Of a DNA stretch of 64,000 bases, positions 41,037 through 50,601 are shown one piece after another. Origin of the DNA: Pseudomonas sp. 7P_10.2_Bac1 (lineage in GTDB: Bacteria; Pseudomonadota; Gammaproteobacteria; Pseudomonadales; Pseudomonadaceae); NCBI RefSeq assembly GCF_025465935.1, contig NZ_JANLNV010000079.1:1-64000 (forward strand). The letters run 5' to 3'. Numbering within the stretch: position 1 is the first letter of the stretch; each line of letters begins with the position of its first letter. Below the pieces are notes generated by a model. The model saw nothing but the letters and a program-made list of their open reading frames with translations. It was not told the origin of the DNA and did no database searches. The translations under genes were made by a program, and so were the position numbers.

Positions 41037-43982
41037 TCAATTGATGCCGGCCTTGAGCATCAGCGCATCGACATCGACCGTGTCGATTTGCTGCGGTTCA
41101 AGGTATTGCCTGGCGTACGGCATGAATACCTGCTCGCGCATGAACAGTTCAAACAGTGGTGGATCAATGTGCCCGTCGTGGCACATGCCTGCCATGATCG
41201 TCAGCGCTTCATTCAACGTCTTGCCGCGTTTGTAAGGGCGATCCGAGGCTGTCAGGGCTTCAAAAATATCCGCAATGGCCATCATCCGAGCAGGCAGGCT
41301 CATCTCTTCCCGATTCAGGCGTTTGGGATAGCCCATGCCGTCCATGCGCTCATGATGCCCGCCCGCCATTTCGGCAATGTTGCCCAAGTAACTGGGGAAG
41401 GGCAGCCGGCTGAGCATCAGGATGGTCTGGACGATGTGGTGGTTGATGATATAACGCTCCTCGCTGGTCAATGTGCCGCGGGTGATGCTCAGGTTGTAGA
41501 GTTCGCCACGATTGAATTTGCAGGGCGGCACATCCAGCTTGAACCCCCATGGATTGTCACTGGCGATCAGTTCGGACTCGGCGCGGGTGAACACGTGCTC
41601 AGGCTTGTCTGCCAACAGCGTTTCGGTCACCGGCAAGGGCTGCGCTTCACGAATGGCCTGGCGTTTGTTTTCTTCCCAGGAAACACCCAGTCGATCATCC
41701 AGGGTTCGGCTCCAGGTGTGCCCGGCGATCGCTCGCAAACGCCCCAGATCGGCCTCGGCCATGGCCTCGCCACCGAGGTTGCAGCGCGCGACAAAGGCAA
41801 AGTCGTCATCCAGCGCGGCCAGACGGGCGTCACGCTGTTCGGCCAGTTGTTGAGCGATGCCCCCCGTGGCCAAGGCCTGCCAATAGTCGATCCATGCATC
41901 GCGCTTGAGCACCTCAAAGCGCGTGCGGATTTCGTGGATGCGGTCGTACAGGGTTTCGAGCTTGGTGGCTTTGTCGACCACGTATTCAGGGGTCGTGACT
42001 TTGCCGCAATCGTGTAGCCAAGCCGCAATGTACAAACCTTCCCACTCTTCCTCGGTGGGGTTGTACTGGGCGAATTGCGGGGCCTGGCTCTGTTCGGCAG
42101 CCTTGGCCAGCATAAAGGTCAGTTCCGGGACACGTTGGCAATGGCCGCCGGTGTACGGACTTTTCGCGTCAATGGCTCCGGCCAGCAATTGAATAAAGGC
42201 ATTGAGCAATTGCTTCTGGCGTTCTTGCAGGCGCTGGCTTTCAATCGACACCGCCGCGGCCCCGGACACCGCCTTGATAAACGCAATGCGCTCCAGGCTG
42301 AGTGGCTTCTGGCGTCTGCCGGTGTTGCTGTTGTTCAGGATCAGGGCCAGCACCCCTACGGTTTCGCCATGTCGGTTGTGCAATCGAATACTGATCACAT
42401 GGATGCTCAGGCTGTCGAGCTCGGCCATGATGGGTCCCAGTTCGCCCGCGTGTTCAAGGTCGAGTGTGCAGACCACGCTGTCCTGGCCTGCCTTGAGCGC
42501 GCTTAGCCATGCCGGGGCTTGGTCGTCCGTGGGATGGATGAAGCCTGGCGCCAGAGTGCTGAGGTTTTGCGTCTGGTCATTGATGATCAACCCTTTGAGT
42601 TCCAGGTTGTCACTATCGTTTTCAGTCAGGTAGATCAACCCCGCCTGGGCTTGAGCGATCTTGATCATTTCTACCAGTACGGACTGCAGCAAAGGTTCAA
42701 ACCGGGTATGCGCCGAGAGGCTGGCGGTGATCTCGAAGAAACTGGCGAGGGTTTCTTTCATGTGCCGCATGGATTCGGCCAGTTGCTGGATCTCCAGCAC
42801 CGGAGAGCGTTGTTGCACCGGGTAATTGAAATCGAAGCTGCGAATCGCGTTGGCTTCGCGTACCAGGCCCTTCAAGGGTCTGACGAGCATGCGTGAGGTC
42901 AGCCAGCCCAGTGGCAGGCACAACAGCAATAAGGCCAGCGCCACCAATGCGCCTTCCCAGCGTAGCCGATAAGCATCGGCCAGCAGTTCGTCCTCGGGCA
43001 CCATGAGCGCCAATTGCAGACCATTGGAACCACCATCGTCCACGTTGGCCTGTGACACGATCCATTGGCGTTGGCCGTCATTGAGGTGGTGGTTAGCGTC
43101 TGCGCCCTGGTTGATCAGGCGTTCAAGCGCCGGATGAAGTGACGTCACCGCGGGCAGTTGATCGGCGCCGGTGAGCAATTTACTGGTGTCCGGATACGCC
43201 ACGGCTTGCCCGCTGGCATCGAACAGAACGATTTGCGTGCTGGGTGTGATTGTGTGCCTGGCGAGGGTGCGGGAGAGTTCAGACAAGGTCAGGTCGGCGG
43301 CGATCACCGTCTTGGACGAGCTGCGTTTGGACAGGGTGGTGCCGATTTCCTCTGTCGTGAAAAACAGATACGGGCTGGTGGTGGAGTGATCGATACTGCC
43401 GTGGCTTGGGATAAACCAGCTGCGATCACGCGGATCGTAGTTGTTATTAAGGGTGCTGTGTTGTGCCAGTAATGTCAGCGTCTCATCAAAAAAAAGCTTG
43501 GTCGATTCGGCCCCTTGTGGTCTGCCCGAGCGTTGTACGGTCCATACCTCATAGGCGGCCTGGTCTGGCGCTTTCTGTCGTTTTTTGATCGCGTCGGTAC
43601 GCAGCGGACGGACCTGGAAAAAGTTACCCTGGCTGTCTCCTATATACAGCGCAGACAAGGCCGAATTGTCTTTGAGTGCTTGCACAAAGGTTGGCAGCAA
43701 CTGCAGTCGAGCGTCGAATTGATCGGTCTGTACGGCCGGATTACGTGCCAGCAGGTTCAGCGTATTGCGCAGCGGCTGGTAGGTCTTCAGCAGGTCCTGC
43801 TGTACATCCTGCTCGATCTGATTAAACAGCTTCTGGCTGCTGTCGAGGATGATGCGGGTGTTTTGCCGGTAGTTGAAAACACCCAGTGCCACGCCCATCA
43901 GTAGCAGCAGAAAAGTGAACACCACACTGATGTGAACATGCAGCGGGAACAAACGCTGACTGGCGGGCATAGTTAAAGGCAT
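41037..43982 (-). CDS. Membrane HD-GYP domain protein, predicted cyclic-di-GMP phosphodiesterase
   Basis: The 981-residue protein has span 1 (about 15-37), a Cache-like periplasmic domain (to ~340), span 2, HAMP (~360-415), a GAF-like domain (~425-585) and an HD-GYP domain. Visible are GGHCQRV, LHDCGK (His657-Asp658), INHHI and HHERMDGMGYP (876-886). About 220 residues separate HD from HHE where typical members have ~55. The residue four before the first His is Tyr rather than Glu, suggesting a two-metal site. The ATG at 43982 has GGAG upstream. It lies 97 bp after the RocS-like gene on the same strand. Confidence 0.85.
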   Translation of the reverse strand: MPLTMPASQRLFPLHVHISVVFTFLLLLMGVALGVFNYRQNTRIILDSSQKLFNQIEQDVQQDLLKTYQPLRNTLNLLARNPAVQTDQFDARLQLLPTFVQALKDNSALSALYIGDSQGNFFQVRPLRTDAIKKRQKAPDQAAYEVWTVQRSGRPQGAESTKLFFDETLTLLAQHSTLNNNYDPRDRSWFIPSHGSIDHSTTSPYLFFTTEEIGTTLSKRSSSKTVIAADLTLSELSRTLARHTITPSTQIVLFDASGQAVAYPDTSKLLTGADQLPAVTSLHPALERLINQGADANHHLNDGQRQWIVSQANVDDGGSNGLQLALMVPEDELLADAYRLRWEGALVALALLLLCLPLGWLTSRMLVRPLKGLVREANAIRSFDFNYPVQQRSPVLEIQQLAESMRHMKETLASFFEITASLSAHTRFEPLLQSVLVEMIKIAQAQAGLIYLTENDSDNLELKGLIINDQTQNLSTLAPGFIHPTDDQAPAWLSALKAGQDSVVCTLDLEHAGELGPIMAELDSLSIHVISIRLHNRHGETVGVLALILNNSNTGRRQKPLSLERIAFIKAVSGAAAVSIESQRLQERQKQLLNAFIQLLAGAIDAKSPYTGGHCQRVPELTFMLAKAAEQSQAPQFAQYNPTEEEWEGLYIAAWLHDCGKVTTPEYVVDKATKLETLYDRIHEIRTRFEVLKRDAWIDYWQALATGGIAQQLAEQRDARLAALDDDFAFVARCNLGGEAMAEADLGRLRAIAGHTWSRTLDDRLGVSWEENKRQAIREAQPLPVTETLLADKPEHVFTRAESELIASDNPWGFKLDVPPCKFNRGELYNLSITRGTLTSEERYIINHHIVQTILMLSRLPFPSYLGNIAEMAGGHHERMDGMGYPKRLNREEMSLPARMMAIADIFEALTASDRPYKRGKTLNEALTIMAGMCHDGHIDPPLFELFMREQVFMPYARQYLEPQQIDTVDVDALMLKAGIN

Positions 43983-44079
43983 GGCATGACTCCGCAAGTC
44001 TCAGGGTGCTGGTGCCTGTAAGCATAGTAAAGCCCCAGCCAAGCTGCCTGCGGAGTCGCCCTTTAAAGCAAAAAATATT

Positions 44080-47000
44080 TCAGGTATGCGCGGCCCACCG
44101 GGCCAGTTCGCGCAACAGTGCTTGCTCGAGTGTACGCATAGCGTGCTGCACCTCCTCACTGCGCGCCTGAAGAGTGGCCTGGCCGGCGTGTTCGAGCTGC
44201 TCGCACTGGCTGATCAGTTGGTCTGCCCCGACGATGCGTGCAGCTCCCTTGATGCGGTGCGCAATGGCGGCGAAGGGTTCCAGACCCTCCTCGACATTCA
44301 ATTCGTTCAGCGCCTTGAGGTCCAGTCGGTTACTGCGCACAAGCTCTTCGAGTAGCAATTTGACGCGCTTGTCATCGTGGCCGGCAAGGGAGTGCAGACT
44401 GTCAATATTGAAGATGTCTGGGGTTGCCGGCTGTGGCTCAAGCGCCGCCAGGCGCTGGCTCAGTAAGGTCAGGCTGATGGGTTTGAACAGGCAGTCATTC
44501 ATCCCGGCCTCCAGGCAGCGCAGGCGCTCTTCGGGTTGAGCGTTGGCCGTAAAGCCGAGGATGGTGCATGGCACGCGGTCTGAGGTCTGTTCACAACGGC
44601 GGATGGAGCGTGTCAGGTCGTAGCCATTCATGATGGGCATGTTGCAGTCTGCAATGACCAGATCGAAGGCGCCGTCTGCCCACAGTTCCAGGCCGACCGC
44701 GCCGTTGTGCGCGGTGATGAAGTGGTGCCCCAGAAAGCTCAATTGCTGGCACATCAGCAAACGATTGGCTGGATGGTCATCGACCACCAGCACGTTCAAC
44801 GCGCGGGCAGCGGGTGGAATAGCCGGTTCTGGTGTCGGGGCTTGTACACAAGGTTCGAGTGTCTTGACGATGAGCCTGATGTGAATCTGCGTTCCAACGT
44901 CGGGCTGGCTGTTCAGGGTGAGGGTGCCGCCCATCATTTGGCAGAGGCTGCGGCAAATCACCAGCCCCAGGCCTGCACCGCTGAGTGCCAGTTGCCCATT
45001 GTTTTCTGCCTGGGCAAAGGGTTCGAACAAACGGGCCTGATTGAGGGCACTGATGCCAATGCCGGTGTCGATCACGTTCAACAGCAGCTCGACCTCGTCC
45101 GCAATGTCGGTTTCCAGCATCTTCAGTTCCAGCGTGACGTGGCCACGCTCGGTGAACTTGATCGCATTACTGATCAGGTTGGTCATGATCTGCTTGAAGC
45201 GCAATGGGTCAATCAGCACATCGGGCGGGTTGTCTGCCGGACTGAATATCAGCACCAAATTCAGATTTTTTTGCCGGGCCAGGCCATCAAACACGCGCAC
45301 CACCGAGTTGGCCAGTTCGCGCAGGTTCACCCGTTCCGAGCTGAGGTTGAGCCGCCCGGATTCAATGCGTGCAATGTCGAGAATGTCGCCGATCAGCTCC
45401 AGCAGGTCTTTGGCCGAGTTGTAGGCGACTTCAATGGAAGGGCGCTCCAGATGGCCCTGGTCGGCGCGCCTGAGTGTCAGTTCAAGCATGCCGATGACGG
45501 CGTTCATCGGGGTGCGGATCTCATGGCTCATGGTCGCCAGAAAAGTACTTTTGGCCCGGTTGGCATCATCCGCGAGCTCCTTGGCGGTGCGCAGTTCATC
45601 CATCAACTGACGCCGATCACTGATGTCGATCCAACCGCCGATAATGCCTTGGACTTCGCCCAATGAGTCCCGGTAGGGCAGGATCCAATGGTAAATGGTC
45701 TGGGTTTTCCCTCCGATATGCAGCGGGCGATCAACGATCAGCGGGGTGCCCTCGCGCATCACGCGCTGGTAATCGGCCTCGTAGTCATGGGCTTCATGTT
45801 CATTGTTGAGCAGGCTTTGGGTCTGCATCACGTTTTTGCCGATCACGTCTTCGCGTTTGGCTGAAAAAGCCTGCAGGTAGCTGTCGTTACAGGTTTGCAG
45901 AATGCCGGCGCGGTCACGGACATAAATGGGGTGCGGTGTGCCATTGACCAGTGCGCTCATGAATTCGAACTGATCGCTGAGTGCGCGTTCGGCCTTTTTC
46001 CGCTGGTTGATCTGGCGCCGCATGTAGCCGTTCCAGGCCAGTGACAGCAACAGCAGCAGGCTGGTACCAATAATGATCTGGTAAATCAGGCGGTGGTAAT
46101 TGCGCCAATAACTGTCGGACGCCGGGACATACCCGCGCCAGCGACTATTGATTACCCCCAGTTCGTCCGGGCCGATGCTCAGCAGCGCTTTATTGAGAAT
46201 CGAACTGAGCTCGGGGGCGTCTCGGGCTGTGGCGAGGGAGAACATGGCAGGTTGAGTGCCCAGGGTGGTGCTGATCTGCAAACGGTCTTGAAACAGTTGC
46301 GAGGCCAACAGGTAGTTGGCGATGACCAGTGTATTGACTGCACCTTCGACCTTGCCATCGGCCAGTAGCTCAGTGGCCTGGTAGATATCATCTGTTTCTA
46401 CCAGGGTGATAAGCGGGTGTTCGGTGCGCAGGAAGTCGACCAACGGATTGCCCTGGGTCAAGGCCAGGCGCTTGCCCGCCAGTTGATCGAGGCTGGTGGG
46501 TTGATCCGCTCCTTTGAGACTTAGCAAGACAAAGGAGTTTTCGAGATAGGGGCGACTGAAGGCCAATGCGCTTTCGCGTGCAGTGGACGGGCTGATGACG
46601 GAAATGATGTCGGTTTCGTGTTGCTGCACGCGTTGGATCATGCTGCTGAGGCTGCGCTCGCGCTGGATGTCGAAGCGTAACCCGGTGCGCAGGCGAATCA
46701 CTTCCAGCAGGTCTGCGGTAATGCCGCGGAAATTGCCGTTAGCGTCAAAAAAAGTCAGTGGCGCCAGGGTTTCGTTGACCGCCACTTTGACCACCGGATG
46801 GTTGTGTAGCCAGCGTTCTTCACGTTCTGTGAGTTGCAGCTTTTGATCGGTCAGCAGTAGATCGCTGCCGGCGCTCCAGCGTTTGGCAATGCTTTCTCGC
46901 TCGCTGTTGGGAACGGCGAGCAGAGTAGCGTTGATGATGTCGAGCAATGGCTGATTGTCGCGGCGCACGGCAAAGCTGAAGCCGTAGGCCTCATGCTTGC

Positions 47001-47697
47001 CGAAATTAGCCATTTTGATGTTCTTCAAATAACCCTTGTTGATCATGTAATGGGTCGAGACGGTGTCCCCCAAAAACACATCGGCCTGATCGAACGCCAC
47101 CGCATTAATTGCGTTTTGGTACGAGGGGTAAGACTGGATGATGGCTTTGGGGTAAAGCGCCTTGATCTCATCCAGTGGCAGGTAGTGATAGACCATGCTT
47201 AAACGCAGGCCGGCCAGCCCGTGAGAGAGAGGCCGGGTCTCTCCCTCACGGGTTACCAGTACCGGCTGGTCGATGGCGTAGGGTGCAGATAGCAGCAGCT
47301 TCTGATTGGCCGCCTCAAAACCGTTCGAGGTGCCAAGGAGGTCGATGCTACCGTCCTCCAGAGCCTGGATGGCGGCGTCGCGTGAAGGGAAGCGTTTGAT
47401 CTGGATCGATACATTCAGTGCTTTAGCGAGGATGCCGGCGTAGTCAGCGGTAAGGCCTTCGAAATCCTGACCACTGGTGGTCATGTCAAAAGGTGGATAG
47501 TCGGGGGCAGACGCTCCCAGTTGTAATACACGCTTTTCTTGTAGCCAGTAACGCTGTTGTTTATCCAGCGCAACGTCCATGTGATAGGTGCCCGAACGGC
47601 TGAGCAGGGGAAAGCTTTCTGTTTTGGGCTGCTCGGCGAAAACGGGTACACACAGGAAGAGTCCTGTGAGCAGAGAGAGGTAATAAGTTAACCGCAT
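44080..47697 (-). CDS. BvgS/RocS-like unorthodox sensor histidine kinase
   Basis: About 1,205 residues, in order: signal peptide (VPVFAEQ), two periplasmic binding-protein domains (about 50-280 and 300-525), a membrane span (~540-560), PAS (~575-700), HisKA with His725 (FLATMSHEIRTPMNAV), HATPase, a receiver (VIADCNMPIMNG) and HPt with IAHRIKGAARIVG. This is the BvgS/EvgS plan and the length fits P. aeruginosa RocS1. It receives a small-molecule signal in the periplasm and phosphorelays to the response regulator just upstream. I prefer the ATG at 47697 (CAGGA five bases before); a GTG at 47715 would overlap the regulator stop by 4 bp. Confidence 0.88.
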   Translation of the reverse strand: MRLTYYLSLLTGLFLCVPVFAEQPKTESFPLLSRSGTYHMDVALDKQQRYWLQEKRVLQLGASAPDYPPFDMTTSGQDFEGLTADYAGILAKALNVSIQIKRFPSRDAAIQALEDGSIDLLGTSNGFEAANQKLLLSAPYAIDQPVLVTREGETRPLSHGLAGLRLSMVYHYLPLDEIKALYPKAIIQSYPSYQNAINAVAFDQADVFLGDTVSTHYMINKGYLKNIKMANFGKHEAYGFSFAVRRDNQPLLDIINATLLAVPNSERESIAKRWSAGSDLLLTDQKLQLTEREERWLHNHPVVKVAVNETLAPLTFFDANGNFRGITADLLEVIRLRTGLRFDIQRERSLSSMIQRVQQHETDIISVISPSTARESALAFSRPYLENSFVLLSLKGADQPTSLDQLAGKRLALTQGNPLVDFLRTEHPLITLVETDDIYQATELLADGKVEGAVNTLVIANYLLASQLFQDRLQISTTLGTQPAMFSLATARDAPELSSILNKALLSIGPDELGVINSRWRGYVPASDSYWRNYHRLIYQIIIGTSLLLLLSLAWNGYMRRQINQRKKAERALSDQFEFMSALVNGTPHPIYVRDRAGILQTCNDSYLQAFSAKREDVIGKNVMQTQSLLNNEHEAHDYEADYQRVMREGTPLIVDRPLHIGGKTQTIYHWILPYRDSLGEVQGIIGGWIDISDRRQLMDELRTAKELADDANRAKSTFLATMSHEIRTPMNAVIGMLELTLRRADQGHLERPSIEVAYNSAKDLLELIGDILDIARIESGRLNLSSERVNLRELANSVVRVFDGLARQKNLNLVLIFSPADNPPDVLIDPLRFKQIMTNLISNAIKFTERGHVTLELKMLETDIADEVELLLNVIDTGIGISALNQARLFEPFAQAENNGQLALSGAGLGLVICRSLCQMMGGTLTLNSQPDVGTQIHIRLIVKTLEPCVQAPTPEPAIPPAARALNVLVVDDHPANRLLMCQQLSFLGHHFITAHNGAVGLELWADGAFDLVIADCNMPIMNGYDLTRSIRRCEQTSDRVPCTILGFTANAQPEERLRCLEAGMNDCLFKPISLTLLSQRLAALEPQPATPDIFNIDSLHSLAGHDDKRVKLLLEELVRSNRLDLKALNELNVEEGLEPFAAIAHRIKGAARIVGADQLISQCEQLEHAGQATLQARSEEVQHAMRTLEQALLRELARWAAHT

Positions 47698-47711
47698 GGG
47701 CATCCTGTTTT

Positions 47712-48338
47712 TCACACTAAGGCGTTGCGTTTAGCCAGTTCAATGAGGTCGACCAATGAGCTGGCTTTTAGTTTTTGCATGAGCCGTTTTTTATAAGTGC
47801 TCACGGTTTTATTGCTGAGAAACATGCCGGTGGCGATCTCCTTGTTTGTTTTGCCCTGTGCGAAGAGCTTCAACACCATGAGTTCCCGGTCGTTGACTAA
47901 TTTGAACAGCTCAAGCTCCGAAGAGTTGTGACCCTCCAGATTTTCAGGAGTCAATGCTTGGCTAGGGAAGTAATTGTAGCCAGAGAATACAGCCTTAATT
48001 GCACTGACAAGTTCGCTAAGTTCCTCTTGTTTACACACGTAGCCAGCCGCACCTGACTGCATGCAGCGCATGGCGAAGAGGGCGGGCGATTGGGCCGTCA
48101 AAACCAGGGTTTTCAGGGTTGAGTTCATTGCATTAAAGCGTGCCAGTACTTCCAGGCCATCGAGTTTGGGAATGCTGATATCGAGAATGACCAGGTCAGG
48201 GACACATTCGCGAATCATTTGCATAGCATCTACGCCATTGTCAGTTTCACCGACTATTTCATAACCTTCATGTTCTAACAACATACGAATAGCCAGCCTG
48301 ATTACTGGATGATCGTCGACAATAAAAATTGTGTTCAT
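47712..48338 (-). CDS. BvgA/RocA-like response regulator (NarL/FixJ family)
   Basis: The 208-residue regulator has a receiver with the phospho-Asp at 53 (LVILDISIPKLDG) and acidic pocket IVDDHP, and a LuxR-type helix-turn-helix (about 148-200, GKTNKEIATGMFLSNKTVSTYKKRL). It is the partner of the downstream RocS-like kinase: the two genes abut or overlap. RocA1 and BvgA are the closest types I can name. RocA1 controls fimbrial cup genes in P. aeruginosa; here the targets are unknown. Palindromes upstream may be autoregulatory. Confidence 0.88.
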   Translation of the reverse strand: MNTIFIVDDHPVIRLAIRMLLEHEGYEIVGETDNGVDAMQMIRECVPDLVILDISIPKLDGLEVLARFNAMNSTLKTLVLTAQSPALFAMRCMQSGAAGYVCKQEELSELVSAIKAVFSGYNYFPSQALTPENLEGHNSSELELFKLVNDRELMVLKLFAQGKTNKEIATGMFLSNKTVSTYKKRLMQKLKASSLVDLIELAKRNALV

Positions 48339-48432
48339 ATTAAATTCCCATAAAGAGCTGCATAGAAAGCGCGCACCTTAGCTCAGATATATGGGCGGGG
48401 ACACGAAGTGATCAGCCTACAAACGTAGTATG

Positions 48433-48442
48433 GGAATATTCC
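48433..48442. promoter_or_regulatory. GGAATATTCC palindrome upstream of the RocA-like gene
   Basis: A perfect 10-bp palindrome about 95 bp before the response-regulator start, extended on one side as TTCCTAC. It resembles the inverted TTC-containing heptads bound by BvgA. Assignment is inference. Confidence 0.35.
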
Positions 48443-48546
48443 TACATTAAATAAGGCGCAGGCTCACGAAATATTTGAGTGGTAGCGGCGGTTTAATATC
48501 GAGCTGAATCGTTTGATTGGTGTTTTATAGTTAGCGTGTTTATGTA

Positions 48547-48574
48547 TTCCTATTCAAATTAGGATTTTCCCTAC
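48547..48574. promoter_or_regulatory. TTCCTA/TAGGA repeats, second candidate regulator site
   Basis: TTCCTA (48547-48552), an inverse TAGGA (48560-48564) and a direct TTCCCTAC (48567-48574) cluster within 28 bp in an AT-rich stretch. They share the heptad of the 48433-48442 palindrome. Otherwise 48339-48754 contains no supportable gene. Confidence 0.3.
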
Positions 48575-48754
48575 AAATCGTTCTGTTTTTATTGGGTGAT
48601 CTTTTTGCGTAGTAATGCATTTGCGAGCACAGCCTTTTGGGCTTGATTTGGCCGGTTTATTGTTTAAACAGATTGCAAGGGTGAGCGCCGTCTGGATCGT
48701 TGACCGGGTCCGAACGACAATTCGAGACCCGGCTTACACGAGGGAGGTTGCAGC

Positions 48755-50086
48755 TCAAACGGGGCTTGAGCGACCGGTCATTTCCTTGGCCATTTCGGTG
48801 GCATAGCTATCGGTCATGCCCGCAATGAAGTCGATGATGCGCATGAACGAGCGATGCAAAGTCCAGTTTGGCTCCGGAGCGTTGTTGCCGAGCAAATCGA
48901 GAATGCGTCGGTTCTTGAACGACAAGGTCTTTTGGCCATGCTGCTCCAGGGCGGCCCCGCAAAAGGCGTTCAGCAGGATTTCCAGCGTGGTGTAGGCGCC
49001 GATTTCATGCAGGGTCTTGCGTTTGTCCTGGAAGATTTTTTTGCGCGCCATATTTTTCGCGTCCAGCACGCAACGCTTGGCCGTGCCGTGCATGTGTTCA
49101 ACCAGATCACCAGGCAGTGTGCCTGCCAGCAAGGCATCCTGTTGCTCGACAAAAGCGCGGGCGGCGGCATTGGTCAGGTGCTCAATGGCCTTGCCTCGCA
49201 AAATGGCCAGTTTGCGCCGTTGAGAATCCAGGGGGCCGAGTTGGCGATAGGTCTCGGGCAAATCATCACCTACCAGGTTCAGCAGCAGAGACTCGACCTC
49301 GGCATACTGCAGCAGGTCCATCTCCAGGCCGTCTTCCAGATCGATCAAGGCATAGCAGATGTCGTCAGCGGCCTCCATCAGGTACACCAGAGGATGGCGT
49401 GCCCAGCGTTGCTCCTCGATTTGCGGCAGCCCCAACTTGTGGGCAATGGCTTCGAGCAAGTGCAGTTCGCTTTGATAGCAACCGAACTTGTGTTTCTTGT
49501 AACCCAACGAGTCAGCGTGCCGGGCGGTCCACGGGTATTTGAGGAAGGTACCGAGTGTGGCGTGGGTGAGCCGGGTGCCGCCGTCGAATTGATGGTACTC
49601 AAGCTGTGTCAGCACGCGGAAACCTTGGGCGTTACCTTCAAAGTTCAAGAAATCATTTCGCTCGGCGTCACTCATGTCATCCAGCCAGCCTTTGGCGGCG
49701 GCTTGTTGGAACCAGTGGCGGATGGCATCTTCGCCGGAATGGCCGAAAGGTGGATTGCCGATGTCATGGGCCAGGCAGGCAGATTGCACCACCATGCCCA
49801 GATCGGCGGGGTCACACCACTCGGGCAAGGCGCTGCGAATGGTTTCGCCGACACGCATGCCCAGCGAGCGGCCAACACAACTGACCTCCAGCGAGTGAGT
49901 GAGGCGGGTGTGAATGTGATCGTTACTGCTGACCGGATGCACCTGGGTTTTGCGCCCCAGTCGGCGAAAGGCGCCTGAAAAAATGATCCGGTCGTGATCT
50001 TTGTGAAAAGGACTGCGCCCGAGCTCTTCGGGGCTGTAGTGAGGTTTTCCCAGACGTTCGCGGTTAAGCAGGGTTTGCCAATCCAA
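48755..50086 (-). CDS. dgt: Deoxyguanosinetriphosphate triphosphohydrolase
   Basis: Dgt hydrolyses dGTP (and often other dNTPs) to deoxynucleoside and triphosphate, controlling dNTP pools. The 443-residue product has the HD metal site: His in HTRLTHSLEV, HD in CLAHDIGNPPFGHSGE and a later Asp in AADDICYALID. I take the TTG at 50086 (MDWQTLLNRERLG) because GGAG lies nine bases upstream and this is the N-terminus I recall in pseudomonads; an ATG at 50101 has no ribosome site. Confidence 0.92.
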   Translation of the reverse strand: MDWQTLLNRERLGKPHYSPEELGRSPFHKDHDRIIFSGAFRRLGRKTQVHPVSSNDHIHTRLTHSLEVSCVGRSLGMRVGETIRSALPEWCDPADLGMVVQSACLAHDIGNPPFGHSGEDAIRHWFQQAAAKGWLDDMSDAERNDFLNFEGNAQGFRVLTQLEYHQFDGGTRLTHATLGTFLKYPWTARHADSLGYKKHKFGCYQSELHLLEAIAHKLGLPQIEEQRWARHPLVYLMEAADDICYALIDLEDGLEMDLLQYAEVESLLLNLVGDDLPETYRQLGPLDSQRRKLAILRGKAIEHLTNAAARAFVEQQDALLAGTLPGDLVEHMHGTAKRCVLDAKNMARKKIFQDKRKTLHEIGAYTTLEILLNAFCGAALEQHGQKTLSFKNRRILDLLGNNAPEPNWTLHRSFMRIIDFIAGMTDSYATEMAKEMTGRSSPV

Positions 50087-50192
50087 GGCGCAGCGCTCCA
50101 TTGATGACTGAAGACGCAGCTTCTCGCTTCACGCGGGTTGGTGCAAGGTGTGGTTGTCGGTGTTGAGGAGCGAGAGGATAGCTGCGAAGTGG

Positions 50193-50244
50193 CTGTTCCC
50201 GTTTTAGTGCAAGCCGCGTCGGCGCTGCAATAAAACGGGAACAG
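50193..50244. repeat. Inverted repeat of the CTGTTCCCGTTTT type, copy 1
   Basis: ctgttcccgtttt (50193-50205) and aaaacgggaacag (50232-50244) are perfect inverse arms. Pairing continues inward (agtgca with tgcaat, one mismatch). A related element lies at 61736-61792. It is not the REP family seen elsewhere in the window. Confidence 0.7.
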
Positions 50245-50259
50245 ATCCTGGGGTGGCGA

Positions 50260-50601
50260 CTACGGCTTGCGTGCTGAACCCTGGATGACCATTTTGATCA
50301 GCGGCAACAGCCCGGTCGCCAGGCCGACCAGACGGGAAACACCGCCCACGCCTTTGCTCTTGGTGCCTTTACCGGTCAGAAAACCCAGCACGCTGACCAC
50401 TGCCACACCCCATAGCGGTGCGTGCCTGATGCCCAGGTGTTCCTTCCAGTTAGTGGTGACCCCACGCATCTTGTGCAAAGGCTCCAGCAACTGTTGCGAT
50501 TCATGACGGATTTCCTGGCGATGCATTTCCATGCGCAGGCGGATCAACATTTTGCGCATTTCACGGCGCGAAGTGTTATTCGGCATTTCAGGCAGGCTCA
50601 T
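50260..50601 (-). CDS. Small membrane-associated protein in the DUF883 operon
   Basis: The 113-residue protein has a basic, charged N-terminus (RREMRKMLIRLRMEMHRQEIR), a hydrophobic central segment (PLWGVAVVSVLGFLTG) and a weakly hydrophobic C-terminus (LVGLATGLLPLIKMVIQG). I recognise no family, but its position matches that of YqjK in the E. coli yqjD-yqjE-yqjK operon. Its start overlaps the stop of the preceding gene by four bases (ATGA). Confidence 0.7.
   Translation of the reverse strand: MSLPEMPNNTSRREMRKMLIRLRMEMHRQEIRHESQQLLEPLHKMRGVTTNWKEHLGIRHAPLWGVAVVSVLGFLTGKGTKSKGVGGVSRLVGLATGLLPLIKMVIQGSARKP

Noticed and set aside
48854..49978. 374-codon open frame antisense to dgt
   Set aside because: The sense strand carries the complete HD triphosphohydrolase. 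The antisense protein has no recognisable feature.
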